Shown: in pieces, positions 35,214-47,658 of the stretch
Layout of the letters: each line of letters opens with the position of its first letter
Numbering within the stretch: position 1 is the first letter of the stretch
Source of the DNA: Labyrinthula sp. Ha
Lineage: Eukaryota; Sar; Bigyra; Labyrinthulida; Labyrinthulaceae
Direction: 5' to 3'
NCBI GenBank assembly: GCA_015227615.1
Contig: JAALGZ010000001.1
Span: 2,108,001 to 2,172,000 of the forward strand
Length of the DNA: 64,000 nucleotides
Notes under the pieces: model-generated
Seen by the model: the letters and a program-made list of their open reading frames with translations, nothing else
Database searches by the model: none
What the model was told of the DNA's origin: nothing
Position numbers and translations under genes: made by a program

Positions 35214-37919
35214 TTTCTTAACGGTTTTTATTTTGATATAATTATCTTTTAACTGTTTTTATAAAGTTGGGCCATATGGCCTATTCGATTTAGGTACACC
35301 AGATAATTCTTATGACCGTTTCGTCCACACTCTAGAGCTACAAGGTCCAATATACACTTTGAACCCTTCATACTTAGATAAAAGACCCAAAGTGCTATAT
35401 TAACAAATATTGTAGCAAAAAAAAAACTTTTTCTCTCTTGGTGTCGGCCTGGATTAGCTTCTTGTTGCAGAGGCAGTTGAAATGGTACCGGTCACTGAGG
35501 TAGACACAACCTTTTGTCCCAATTGTGGAATATTAGCGTAGTCTATTTTCTATAATTTAAAAAATGTTTGTTACAAATTTCTCATATTGTTTTTTTTTAA
35601 CTTTAGCTACTGTTGCACAGAAGTTTCCTCATCACAGTTGACGAATGCTGTTTGAGCTTCTACTGATTTTTCGTTTCTTATGCATCGATAATAACTTGTA
35701 CGCAGACAGCACTGCGGAATTTTCCCTCCTTCTTTAACTCTTAAAATGTCTTTTTTTTTTCATTTCGTACATACATGATTACTACCAAACATTTTTTGAG
35801 CGAACGGTGCGTGAAGGAGTTATGAAATTCCAACTTTCCAGCTGTTGTGAATACGACAACCTAATACATAAACAATTGCTTACCTTTGTTTGCTTAGGCT
35901 CCAGTATGAAACAATAATAATATGTCGATGGTTCATAATCCATATTATTGATGTCTTCACTACCTCCACATATCCTGATTTTGCAACCAAAAAAATCATT
36001 TACAGTAACACTTTGCTACTTTCCATAAGCTGCTTGACCTTTCCTCTATTCTCTTTCCATGAATAGTTGAACTTTTACTCCATATTTAGTTTACTTTAAT
36101 ATACAGTATCCTTCAGATGTAAGTCATACGTCGAAATCCAGAACCAGTGTATTTTTTCTGGTCATTACCATCATCACTCTCATCTACTTCATCGATTTAG
36201 TTCAATTTTTCCTTGTTGTAAGCACGATGATTACTTGGGAACTAAACTCACGGCTTATACTTTGATAAATTTAAATCTAAGTCACACCAAGTGTCAAGAA
36301 TCATAGTGTGGCTTATATAACAAAGCCTCTTTACCATGAAAAACGTACTCCAAAAGATATATTTTTTTATCTCGTCATTTACAACTTCATAAGGTGACCT
36401 TGGATTTGAGTTTTGTTGACAGATGACTTCTTGGAACGAGAACTACCTTTGAATGTTCAAAAAATATCAACGAGAGACACTTCGATTTCACTTACAGCAG
36501 AGTCTACATACATAATCATGACGGTTCCTTTGTATTCATTTAGGTTTTGTCAGTTATATTCAGCAAAGTAGTTTGGTCAAACTTTGTCTCAATTACAACT
36601 GTCTACACTAAATTAAGTACTTTATACTAGTAGTCGCAAACAGCTGCGCTGGGATCTACGGTAGGTAGAATTCAAACCACGAAACGACTGTAATTGCCGA
36701 GAGTAGAGGTTTCAATTCAGAGAAAGAATGTAAAGGTGAACTCTGTGCTATGGAGGAGTTATTATAAACCGTACTGAGATTATTTACAGTTTTTAACTTA
36801 GTGCTCTAGTTCCTTTAACATTCATATAGTGTGGTAAGATCAAAGAGTATCGATATGTCTTCGAAATCCACAATAGAAAAACTTGGAATAATGGCAATGA
36901 ATTAGATAAAAATCAAGTGATGGGCGGTTAAACTTGAAATAATGCTATACAATAGAAGCAACATATATATCTCAAGCCCCAGGAGTTTCGGTCTTGATTT
37001 TGTTAGTGGAGACAGTCTACTTTGGCTGTTAAATTCGAGGTTAAATATAAGGTCTCACTTTAGACGGAGGTATCTGCAAAGAGCTATTACGGGTAAGGCT
37101 GTAACTAAAAAAAATGTGTCAAATGAGTTACGGTAACAGACAATTGCATTAAGAATCACTTTCAAGCCGAGGTACTCAAAAAATTCTCCCTGGTAGAAAT
37201 ATTCTAATGGTTTCTTAAATTAAAGCTTCTTTAACCTCTATTGATTCTATCTTTTTGGACTTTGATTCATATAAGTGCAGCCCCTGCTTCAATCAAAGTG
37301 GCTACTTAAAGACTGCCCATTTTGTGTACTACTGTTAGGGCTTGGAATTGGTTTATTGATGATTCTCAATAAGAAATTTTCCCACATTTTTCTTATTGTT
37401 TGATTCTGATAATTCCCAACATGTTGATTAATTATTGATTAGATATTGATAATCAGATTAGAATCAGAATAATTTGATAAAAATCGAAATCCCAATTTTT
37501 TTATTGATAACCATAGTCAAAATGATTATCACATAATTATTGTCAATTCTTATCAAATCCCACCTTATTAATTAGTGCTATTGAGCACCTAGATAGGTAA
37601 AAGGTCAAAATCAGATGGTTGCTTTGCGCTATCTATTAAGAAGTGCAGAAGAATGTCGATTGCTTTTCTTTTGCCGGATTGGAAACTCTTCACTTTCTAG
37701 ACAGAATTAAACAAGGTCGAAGTCAAATACCTGTGACTACAACATTATGAAATGGCTGCATTAATGCTTCTTATTTGGTTACCTCCTTTAATGGTTCCTA
37801 GCGAAGTCGGACAAGCTTCTTAGGAACTTAGCAGCCTTAGAAGCTTCCCGACTGAAAAATGACAGTTACGTCCCATATGATAATAACCATATCTCCTAGG
37901 CAAATTTCTTTTCTTAAAC
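35214..37919. other. Gene-poor stretch with one dispersed repeat copy
   Basis: No supported gene. Many T/A homopolymer runs. The only ORF above 60 codons (36942-37136 plus) has no resemblance to a family. The repeat at 37336-37564 is listed separately. The last 300 bp before 37919 would hold the 3' end of the minus-strand gene. Confidence 0.5.
37336..37564 (-). repeat. Dispersed ~230-bp AT-rich repeat, copy B
   Basis: Inverted relative to the copy at 18701-18930 and alignable with it by eye over its whole length through shared blocks: GGATTTGATAAGAATT, GTGATAATC, GTTATCAATAA, AATCAAACAATAAG, AAAATTTCTTATTG, ATCAATAAACCAATTCC and CCCTA. A further stretch near 49430-49540 shares a few of these words but is not a convincing full copy. 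No coding potential. Confidence 0.5.
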
Positions 37920-39080
37920 TTATATTTTTCCACATAAGAGAAAATTAGTTTCTTGAATGGCTTCTGCACCTATAATACTTGAAACTCTTATACTACCCAC
38001 GTGACTACTACTACTGAAGGATCTGTTCGTATAACTCAATATCTTTCTAATTGTTTTCTCCTTCGTAGCAGAGAAAACGCGGCCTTCTAAGCATCCTGAT
38101 AGCCGCGATTGAATCTGCTCAAGGAATTCTCCTGTTGACTTAGCAAAACTTAATCCTCGCCTTTTACCTGCAGTAGAAGCCAAGCAACATCTTATGATAC
38201 TAGGTTTGTACACTGTTGAGTCATCTAATAAGGAGAGGCTAAATTCATAGGTAATATCTTCAGCTATTTGGGTGATAATGACAAAGCACAACAGTCTTCC
38301 ATCATTTTCTACCACAGTTGTCTTCCTCAAAGTAAGGAGGATGGGATGATGAAAGGATCCAGTACCAACAACCCGCCTTCTAACTAAGCAGCCTAATGCT
38401 GGATTTAGTGTATCAGCATCTACAGAAGAAATGTAAAAGAAAATAGAAACTTGGGAGAGCCCTGTTCTAACCCACACGGCCTGTTTCATAGCTTCTGCTT
38501 TTTTTTTCTCTGAGGGTATGCTGGAATCCCCATTTAGTTCAATAGTTAATTTCTGCTTGATGGAATTTAGCGATAGACCAAAATGGCCACAAACAAAAAA
38601 GTACGTTATCCTTGTTTGGGTCCTACATGTTTTATATGTCTCTATTACGTTCATTATTTTTTTTTCATTAGGAACATAACAGCTTGCTACAAAAAAAACT
38701 TCCCGCTTTGGAGTTTTTGAATCTAGTAAAAGAGCTGTTATTCCAGTGAATAAAGTTGGGTACTGTAGAAAATTAACCTGAAAATTTGAAATGAGATTGA
38801 AATGCTCCGCATTATAGCAAATAAAACTTACGGGTGTTACCTCTAAAGGACTTTCCGCGACGGAAGTAGCTAAGATGTCTAGAGCTTTTTCATGAAATTT
38901 ACTCCGAATGCTACTAAGAAACCTTTTAGTTGATATTTTTATCGGCTTAAAGTTTTGAATGCAGATTATGTTGCATGAAAGGTCTAGTTCATTCACGAGA
39001 TTTTGAACTTCATCCACAGTATGTTGCGAAAAATGAAATGAAGAAACTTTTGCTACACCCTTTTCGACAATGGTAAGCAT
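37920..39080 (-). CDS. Degenerate endonuclease/exonuclease/phosphatase (EEP)-like protein
   Basis: A 386-residue protein from the ATG at 39080 (MLTIVEKGVAKV). Strand and motif order recall the EEP fold (DNase I, inositol phosphatases, deadenylases): NELDLSCNIICIQNF where active members have a QE; VFFVASCYVP followed by TYFFVCGHFGLSL where GDFN is expected; and GSFHHPILLTL where SDHxPV is expected. If the relation is right, the catalytic Glu, Asp, Asn and part of the last motif are lost, so it would be a binding protein rather than an enzyme. This is inference from pattern only. A 54-nt in-frame GT-AG segment with a T-rich 3' end lies in the first third and could be an intron. The gene starts 44 bp after the ALG9 stop on the same strand. 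Otherwise hypothetical. Confidence 0.6.
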   Translation of the reverse strand: MLTIVEKGVAKVSSFHFSQHTVDEVQNLVNELDLSCNIICIQNFKPIKISTKRFLSSIRSKFHEKALDILATSVAESPLEVTPVSFICYNAEHFNLISNFQVNFLQYPTLFTGITALLLDSKTPKREVFFVASCYVPNEKKIMNVIETYKTCRTQTRITYFFVCGHFGLSLNSIKQKLTIELNGDSSIPSEKKKAEAMKQAVWVRTGLSQVSIFFYISSVDADTLNPALGCLVRRRVVGTGSFHHPILLTLRKTTVVENDGRLLCFVIITQIAEDITYEFSLSLLDDSTVYKPSIIRCCLASTAGKRRGLSFAKSTGEFLEQIQSRLSGCLEGRVFSATKEKTIRKILSYTNRSFSSSSHVGSIRVSSIIGAEAIQETNFLLCGKI

Positions 39081-39124
39081 AATTCGGAAAAAGGAAAACA
39101 AAATGTTACCCTCGGTTTTTAAGA

Positions 39125-41220
39125 TTACTTCTTTTTCAACAGACAGTAGTCATTGAATATATGAGTCTCATTCATACCAAAAGGAATATAAAAAGAACGA
39201 AACAGCGATTTAGATTTTTCTGCATTCAAAAATGATTTGCATATAACTGGGTCGAAACCTTCTTCTTTTCTCTGTGCAAAATTATCGCCTTCTACATCAA
39301 ACTCAACTATAAAGTCACAGTTATTTATTTTGCTATACGCAGATTTTTCCTCTGTGTTCTTATCATTAAACTTACCAGAGGGAACTTTTAAACCTTCAGG
39401 AAATGATCCAAAAGGCTGTGGCAATAACCCGTGAAAATCACTTTCAATCCATAAGATATTGCTACTCCATATTTTGTCTTCTTGATCATATTCAGATTCT
39501 GTATAAGTAGGTAAGAAATAACTACTAGGAAATCTGTACCACTCTTGTCCAAAGCAAATATTTGTTTCAGAGTTAATCTCCTTGCCTTCAGCTAGAGAAG
39601 CAAAATCTGAATTAAGTTGACTCAGTACGTCCATCGGCCCACTAAAAAAATGTTTCAAAGCAGCCTGGCGACTGAGAGAGAGAACTAGAAATGTAACAAC
39701 CAAACCTAAATTGAGTGCCTTAACGGGAGTGAGGAGCATCGCCGCCAGTCCATGGATATTTTTCAAATTGAAATTAGAGTGAATAAAGTATAGAAATAAT
39801 GCTGCAGAGAAACAAAGTAGCGGGTATATTTGATAAAGAAACCGCTCCTCCTTATGAGGAATGACACAAAACACTCCCAGCACAAGGTAAAGTGGGGTCA
39901 AATAAAAGATTGTTTCCTTGATGTGATTTCTGTTTATTTCTATGACATTCATCAACTTGTCTTCTATTTCAGTTACTTGATTGCGAAACCAAATTGTATC
40001 TTTGTTAGCAACATAATATAGAGATCCTAGAATCCCAACCGAGAGTAGAGAAAAAACAAATACAAAATTGAAATTGATCATCAAGTTCTTTATGTAGAAT
40101 GTAACAAGCTCCGATCCATAGAGTTCAGATCCACCATCTTGTCCAAAGACATTGTACAATATTTGGTTTACCATAGAAGAAGTTGCTCTACCATAGATGA
40201 AAGAATCTAAAGCGGAAAAGGCCAAGAAAACAAATCCAGATATCAAACCAAGGTAGAGAATTAGTTTCTGTATTCCAAGAGTACTCAGTGCAGATAAACC
40301 GAATGGAATAAAAGCAAGTCCAGCGTAAGGCCAAAAGAAAGTTGCCATTGACAAAATTCCAAATCCAAGGAAGTAACACAACCTTATACTTTTCTCCAAA
40401 GCCAAGGAAATCTTAACGTAATCCGTTCTTCCTGTAATGTCCTTTGCGTAATCCACTTCTGCTGCGTTAACCTTAATATCATGCTTCAGGAATCTTGCCA
40501 CGTCATTTAGTAGTTCGTTATCTGTTAGAACAGAAATATTGTCTTTCTTCTTAATCGAAGAAATAATAGATTCAACTTTCGCTTTCCTGTATCCTTGAAC
40601 TCCGGTTTTGATCCAGAGAGCTGTTACTAGCGTAACAGCATTCATAACAAACGTATTTGGTAGCAAGGAAACAGAGGCGTGAGAGAATCCAGGCGAGAAG
40701 AACAAAAAGAAGAAGCAAACTCTAGAAACGATCTTGTTGTACCTCATCTCAATCTGATCACATAAGTATGTCTGGCTTGTGGCTGAAATGATGGCGATTC
40801 CCAAACGTAGAAGCTTGAACAGAAAGATCTTGTCGTCGACTATATCCAGTTTCACCATGTTTTGGTACCCAGGTGCGATCAAATGAGCCACAACGAAGCA
40901 AAACAATGCTATTGGTCTAAGAACCTTTAGCATTCCAAAGTGCATAAACAAATACGCATATGATCTCAGCGCAAACTCAGGGCTATACCTAAAAAATTAA
41001 AGAGAGAAAACTAGAAATACTCCCAAGGTTGCAAGCCACTACCATACATAAGGTAGTGAAGCGGTTCCCAATAGTTGAAAGTTTCATCGCAATCAAAAAT
41101 TGGTGAGGCAAAAGCAAAGAAAATGCGAACTCCAATAAGAATCGGATATAAATCCCAAAGTGTTGGCATTTTTATTTCTGTTTCTGATTTCTCCGAGTCA
41201 CTTTGATATTTTTGATTCAC
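39125..41220 (-). CDS. ALG9: ALG9-type alpha-1,2-mannosyltransferase (GT22)
   Basis: ER membrane enzyme that adds alpha-1,2-linked mannoses from dolichol-phosphate-mannose to the lipid-linked N-glycan precursor. Two exons (41220-41021, 40988-39125) with a 32-nt intron (40989-41020) encode 687 residues. The junction restores the family sequence LQPWEYSPEFALRSYAYLFM. Just before it is the GT22 signature PIFDCDETFNYWEPLHYLMY with the catalytic acidic pair. About ten membrane helices follow; PHKEERFLYQIYPLL is the conserved HKEERF motif. The luminal C-terminal part (QEWYRFPSSYFLP, NNCDFIVEFD, FNDYCLLKKK) is specific to ALG9 rather than ALG12 or PIG-B. An insertion of about 70 charged residues follows TALWIKTGVQGY and is longer than I expect in other ALG9 proteins. 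Confidence 0.93.
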
Positions 41221-44200
41221 GGTAATGTCGTATTGATATCTCAGCGAAATGGTATATAATTAACGCACTTGCGAGAAAGCTCGATTGGTTCTCTGGAAAC
41301 GCCAGAGAATCCCATCATCTATAGTGCTAATCTTTTTAGATTTGATTAATAACCTTTTTATATATCTAATTCTTTGGTTTTGCTTCTTAAGCACAGCAGA
41401 TTTGGCAACTAGGCTAATATTATACATTTTGTTTTAAATTGGTTGGTTCCTCTATACTCCATACAGCTCAAAAACAGAAAATAATCAACTTATATACTTA
41501 TAAATATATGTTTTAAGAGGGTTTAATAATCCATGAGTAATGTCAGTATGTAGTTAAATGAAGAGGATGTCAGTTTCAATGCCCGACTCAAAGACGCCAC
41601 AACTTCAGGCTTAGGTATAAGTTAGATACTAGAAAAATCGACTGAAAATAACACTACATATGCATAAAAATTTGTAACTGCAGTTATCTGACTCTAGATT
41701 TTACATATTTCTGGCATTATTTTGAACTTTCCGTAGTCTTTTCTATGCCTACCAATCCACTTGTACCTTTGAGTAAAAAACTCTGAGCGGAAAAAAACAC
41801 CCTATCTTTGGTGATACCATTTCTTGCTTTAAACATTCCCTGATAAGATAAGTAAGTAATAGGGTTATTTTCACTTGATTGATAATAAAATATTATGAAT
41901 ACTTATCAAAGTAATATCTTGAATTTTAGGTGCGCTGCCTCACTAGGTAAAACATCTAGAATACCCAAGTCGAGAGGAAACGTAAAAAGAAGTCAAGAAA
42001 TACACTAGATCTTAGTGATTGATATGTTTATGCTCATTATATAACTCTGGAAAGTTACTATGTGACAGGTAGGGTTTCACACTCCTTATAGAAATATTTT
42101 TTCCTTCTTGAAGAGCAGGGAAGGAATCAAGAAATTTCAAAAAATCTGTTAACGCCTCTACAATGGAAGAATTGAAAACAGTGAGATAAGTTGATGGTGC
42201 TTTAAGTGTCAACAAATGTGTTTGGGCCCCACTTAAAATGTTAACACAAGGGATTTATATTAGACGGAGTTACTTCAAAGCAGATGTTCATTACACTTAA
42301 CAGTTGAGCTTGCACTGCAAAAACGCAAATATTGAAGATTCAGTTTCTTTCAGAGATTATAGATGTAATTTTTTGATTAAGTTATATAGGATAAGCAAGT
42401 AGTACTTCCAGCTCCCGGGCTAACTGGTTAATCTATAAAATGTCCCACAATGCAGTTTGTGATGAACAATATGATACTGTATCAACGTTATAGAGTGACC
42501 TTGTATTTTCTTTTTGTGTCCTAGTCTAATTTCATTACTGCAATTACCAATAATAACTGAGATATCTATGAGTCATTGAAGGAACAGTATTCATATGTAG
42601 TGATCTTAGACTTATAAGCCTTTTGTAATAATTTACTAGTGACGTTAGCTTTGAATCTCGCGCTCTAAATTTTCTAGTATTCTTTTTCAATTCTTCCGAT
42701 TCTTTTTCAGCTCTAAGTACACTTTCTCCATTCATTTTAAATATTATAGAAAATTCCGCGTTTACTTCAAAATTCTCGGGACTTTGTCTGTCTCTTTGAT
42801 TTTTAGTTTGCTTCTTGGGTGCGAACCTAATTCTTGCATAGAAACAAAAAAATATTGTTAAATATGTCACTATATCTACATGAACAGGCCTCAATACACT
42901 TGCATTATTTATCTAATCACTGCCACTCATATTTCGAATGAGTTTCGGGGAAATATGTTGGTGAAGCTGATGGGAAATGGCAAAAAGACTAGGTGGTTTG
43001 CAATCGAGAGAGCTTGACAATCATCAGAACTCATGAGCGATAATGCTGATAATTTGATGTCCCAGGATTCTGTACTTTGGATATTCTGTGCTGATCTCAG
43101 TAAAACTTACTTAGTATCACGACAAAGGAGCATTGATAGCACAATTCACCTTCAGATTTTATGACGTTGAAACACTTCTGGTTCTCTACTTGAAACGCGC
43201 TGTCAGAAATGAACAAATAATAGAAAATTTGAGAACCTAAACGAATAAGAGACTAACCATATTAACGATACAAAAAAACTTAGCTAAGCTTTTTTTCGCA
43301 TAGTCTTTACTTCACTGATACAGCTGCTGTTTATTGCAGAATGCGTTAGTTTGCAACAAAATACTAAGAATTTAAATCTGCTTGTCATTGTTTAATTTCA
43401 TGATAGTATTCAGGGAGTTTGAACAAGACATTTAAGCCTGTATCGCAAATTTATTTTATTCTTTCAAACGTAGATAGCCATCCCATTCAAGATGAAGGCC
43501 GGTATCATTCATGCGGCCTTTCTGTAGGCATTGAAAAAGGTAGAGTATGGATCCGCACACTCAGTCAGTTCAGTATTGGAGCAGTTATAAAGTTTGTAAT
43601 GACCAACGTAGTAGTTTCATACATTTATGTGACTGTAATGTCGCGAGAGTTGACCACGTTACCTTAATCTCACTCCCAGGTAATACATATCCCTTGGAAT
43701 CTTATCTTAATAACATAGAACTATTTTATTTTTTTCAAGCGTTTGACCTAATGATCCTTTGTTTAATTAGTTTCTTAATGGACTCGGTATTTGTAGGTAG
43801 GTAATAAGAGACATATCTCGTTTGTCAAGACATCATCTCAATCGTACTAAAAGTAAAACAAATTTCATTTTGACCCAGAAACCTATGTGCAATAAGGAAT
43901 CAATGTTAGAAACTTTGGAATTTCTTGTAAAATTTATTGTAGAGAAAGGGGTGGGGCCTGTTTTTTTCAGGAAGTGCTCAAGTGTAGGAATACTCCAGCA
44001 CTATCTTTTGTACTTAGAATTCCCTTAAAGTAGCCAAATTTCTAATGTGAACAGGCAACATTAAGTAATTTTAACCTTAACTATAAATATTTAGAGTAAA
44101 TCATAGGTAATTAATAACTCAACGAATGATGAGCAAGTTTAATTCAGTACATCTAGATCGCAATGAGATTATTATGTACTATTGTCTTTTCTGGTGGCCA

Positions 44201-45840
44201 TATTCTCGAGAATAAATTACCATTATATATCTATAATGCCCAGTCAAATCTATTTACCATATTAAGTTCAATACCATCCTAGATGTGACAGTATTATGAA
44301 AATAGCTTTGAACCCTGAGCCGATACGCCAAACTAAATTATTGCGCATATCTGTGCATGACACGAAACTAGGCTCATATTTTTGTTATTGAATAGATTGC
44401 CTGAGCAACTAATTTTATTGTTCAAGTTCATCCTGGTTTCATCCACGAGTGCATCCACTTTTTTTTTGTCATGATCAGAGAGAACTCCTTTTACCAATTC
44501 TCATGTAGCACATTTATATGCTTGGACTTATTCATTCTGACGAAAGATGAAATATTGTTTCAAGTGAACAATTAGATGCAGTATACTTTCTGCAAATACA
44601 GAAAAATAGCAACCTACAAATCATAATGTCATATGCTTTCACTGGGTTACCTGGCTTAAGCCACTGAAGAGACTAAAGCTTGCCAAGTATTGTACGATGG
44701 ATTTTGCATATTACCTGTTACAATATTATATCTCTGCAATACTGGAACAAGTTAAGATGAACACGTTTCTCATAGGGCTCCATACATGAAACCAGCTACG
44801 GACATCTGAGATTCTAATAGAACCCGAATAGCTCACTAAGTTTAAGAAAAATGTTCATGTATTTTTTTCGGTTGGAGTTACCCTGCTGAGAGACGAGAAT
44901 CTGAACACCTACTGGTCAGCGTAACTATAACCATAAAAGCTTTGCCACTGCTAGGGATGAGGAAGAACTTTACATGTTAGAATATAGATTTCAGAAGTTT
45001 AGGATTTCTATTGATCTAGGCGCGGATTCCTATCTGCGTCTTGGAGCTTGGAACTACGGTTTGAAATTCTGGAATCTAGGTTCCAACATGTGAGCTCTTT
45101 CCCTAACACTACCCAAGTCACTAGACTCAGCTCTAAAATATATTGTAATACATTTTCCCTTCGAAAGAAAAAAAAATAGGTTTTACAGCAGAAAATATGT
45201 CCATCGTTTTGAAACTAAGTATAGTTGCCTCACCTAATGTCTCTAACAAAGGAAAACTCTACATCGATTATCTTAGATGATGTTAAAGTGTATAAAATAA
45301 AGCAGATAGCAACATAAACACTTAAACTACTTTATGATATGTCGGTTTAAATTTATATGGAGGAACTGAAGGTTTTCTTTGAAATGTTGAGGAAGTTTAA
45401 GCAGCACACAATATAAAAACTAATATTGTTGAACAAAACTTCGATCAACAGATCTGCAATTTTGTTGGAGAGGAGAAATGATATATTTTCATAATTAACA
45501 CACTAATACAAATTGTCTGGTGGTATTGCAGATACTATGAAGGTTACTTCAAAAGGTATCTGATATCGACAAAATGCTAATTACCCTTCCGACTATACTG
45601 CTCTCTTTATATTTTTTGTCAGAACAAACTATATTTATTATAGCAGCTCTAAAAATTATAGATTTCATTTTAACAGGTGATTATTATTATTAAAGTAATT
45701 TTATGCAAACAGAATTTGGTTAACTCTAAAAAATTCCCATCCTTTTGCTCTTGAGTCTTTCTTAAACAGCTATAAATATTCATCTGAGACTTTGCCCAAA
45801 ATATTTGTTTTCATTCCATACTTTTCTTGCTGATATAAGA
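41221..45840. other. Gene-poor stretch
   Basis: Apart from the small ORF at 42544-42930 (listed separately) nothing can be supported. ORFs at 42012-42215 minus, 43419-43804 plus and 43822-44028 plus have no recognisable family, and no GTA..TAG introns extend them. Confidence 0.5.
42544..42930 (-). pseudogene. Small membrane-anchored basic protein with early in-frame stop
   Basis: A 129-codon frame from ATG 42930 is interrupted only by TAG at codon 6 (MSGSD, stop, INNASVLRPVHV). It then has a hydrophobic segment (VDIVTYLTIFFCFYARI), basic residues (PKKQTKNQRDRQ) and a charged helical part (AEKESEELKKNTRKFRARDS). Without the first ATG the next in-frame ATG (KMNGES) lies after the membrane segment. 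The layout resembles the locus at 3883-4320: short Ser-Asp leader, stop, then a single membrane span. Either a decayed gene or one whose true first exon I cannot place. Confidence 0.3.
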
Positions 45841-47658
45841 ATGCTACTAAGTGAACTCCAAGCCGTTGAGAAAGAATATAGGGAATTAAAGAGAAGAAGC
45901 AAAAAGATAAGTGAAATTATGTCCAATTCCTCTGAGTTTGCAGCTCTTTCTTCTCCAAGATTTCCTCCATTACAACCTACGAAAAAGAATATAGCGTTTG
46001 GACGAGGTATTAGGAAACTTCTGTGTACTTGATTCTTGTTTTCCAAACTTTTAGCTCCGAACACAGAAGATGATAAAACAGCGAGTGAAATAGATAATAA
46101 AGGAAATATCCTGGTTGATGCAAAGATTGAGCCTTCTAACAAGGAAAATAGGGGTCCACTCAGCGTACGTTCAAGCACAACGTGTAGAAGTTCTAGAGTA
46201 ATGGCAGAGCCTAGGGAGAGGACACTAGAATGGACTCCTGGTTATGGAACAGGGTTGAATCTTTCTGGTTTTGTTGAAACTCCGAAAGAAATTGAATATC
46301 AGAAAAAGGTAGAGTATGGAAGGTTTTTAAAGCAGCAAATGAAAGAACAGAAACTCAAACAGGCAAGAGGCAGACTTGTTCAAAGTCAAGAACCTCCTTC
46401 TGTAGTTTATAACAGTGCCAGATCAAAGGGTTGGGCACAAGAGATAGAAGATGAGAAGATAATTCAAAGAAAAAAACAAGAGAAGTACGCTCAAGAACTG
46501 AAGGCACAGCTGGATGAGCAGGATGCTCATCTGCGACAATTTCGAAGAATGTCGCCTTTTGGCCGGAACCTCAATGATAAGAGCTTGATAGATGATTTTG
46601 AAAAATTAAAGGCAAACGAAGATAAAAGGAAACGACAAGAAAGAGAGGCACTACGAGTCAAGCAGCAGGAATATGCTAGAGAGCTGGAGAAGCAAATCTT
46701 TGAAAAGCGAGAGCGTGAAAGACTAAAGCAACTAGAGGAACAGAAGCTGGAAAAAAAACTTCATGAGAAAATTAACAAATATTCGTCAAGAACGCACTAT
46801 TCCAGAGAAGTCGATGATCTGCCTAGTATAACTATCAAATCCAGAGGAAGTACACAACGAAGTATTTCGCCTCCCGGGCCTTCATCAGTGGGTACAAGTC
46901 ATCTGCCGAGACAAAGCAAACAAGGGGAAGGATTTGTATCTAAAGAAACGTTGACAGGTACACGTAGTAAATCTGTGGAATCACACCATATGCACCATGT
47001 GCAAGTTAGAAAGAATTGCGATAGTCTTCTGCCTAAGCAATCTGAAAGCTTCCATACTTCTATGAACCGTAGTTTCCCAGAGAAACCTCAATATTTGAAA
47101 GATAACAATGGAGAGTACGACTCCATGCCTCAGCAAGAGGATGAGTTAAAGCAGATTATTAGGAGAATTCGAGCCTTAGGGTATACAGATATGACCCCTA
47201 AGCGAGAACTTCCGAGATATCTCCAAGACGGAGAACTAGAAGTTGTCGATCATTACTATCTCCCAGTTGATGAAGTACATGGATGGACAGAAGAAAAGGA
47301 ACTACCTACTGTGAAGTCATTGAGTCTACCAGTATTAGGTAAGAAGAAAGGATCTCAGCCAGCAAAACTTGACTCCAAAGAACAAAATAAAAGTTTTCCA
47401 GCTCTTTCGCTTCCCCCTATTGCCATCGAAGCCTTGGAAACTGAGGAGCAGACGAATGGAACAAAGATATCTGCAGATATAGGTCTACCGACGTTATTAG
47501 GGGGATCGGCGCTCTCCAGCGAAAAGTCCAACTTCTCTCCACGAACACCACCAACACCGCACGGCCTTCTGGATGGATCGAATGATCAAACAAAATACAG
47601 TTCAGAATTTGAAGATGCACATCAGTTTCTTGAAGATGGTGACTTCGGTTTAGATTGA
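45841..47658 (+). CDS. Coiled-coil protein, possibly CSPP-like centrosomal/ciliary
   Basis: Exons 45841-46024 and 46055-47658, joined by a 30-nt intron (46025-46054) that contains an in-frame stop, give 595 residues. An N-terminal helix (ELQAVEKEYRELKRRSKKIS) is followed by a linker and a long Lys/Glu/Gln-rich coiled coil (about residues 140-330) with repeated units of the kind YGRFLKQQMKEQK, YAQELKAQLDEQD and YARELEKQIFEKR, and SPFGRNLND between them. This Y-x-x-L-x-x-Q repeat pattern with glycine-bearing breaks recalls CSPP1 of centrosomes and ciliary axonemes, but coiled coils resemble each other and the match is tentative. The C-terminal third is Ser/Pro-rich and disordered. No catalytic domain. 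Confidence 0.72.

Noticed and set aside
1338-42930. Reassignment of TAA/TAG (ciliate-like code), suggested by in-frame stops in several small genes combined with very short introns
   Set aside because: All long conserved genes (PSD, ALG9, LRR protein, FtsH-like, hydrolase, kinases) have no internal stops and end at TAA, TAG or TGA where the family ends. The interrupted loci are better read as decayed or mis-started.
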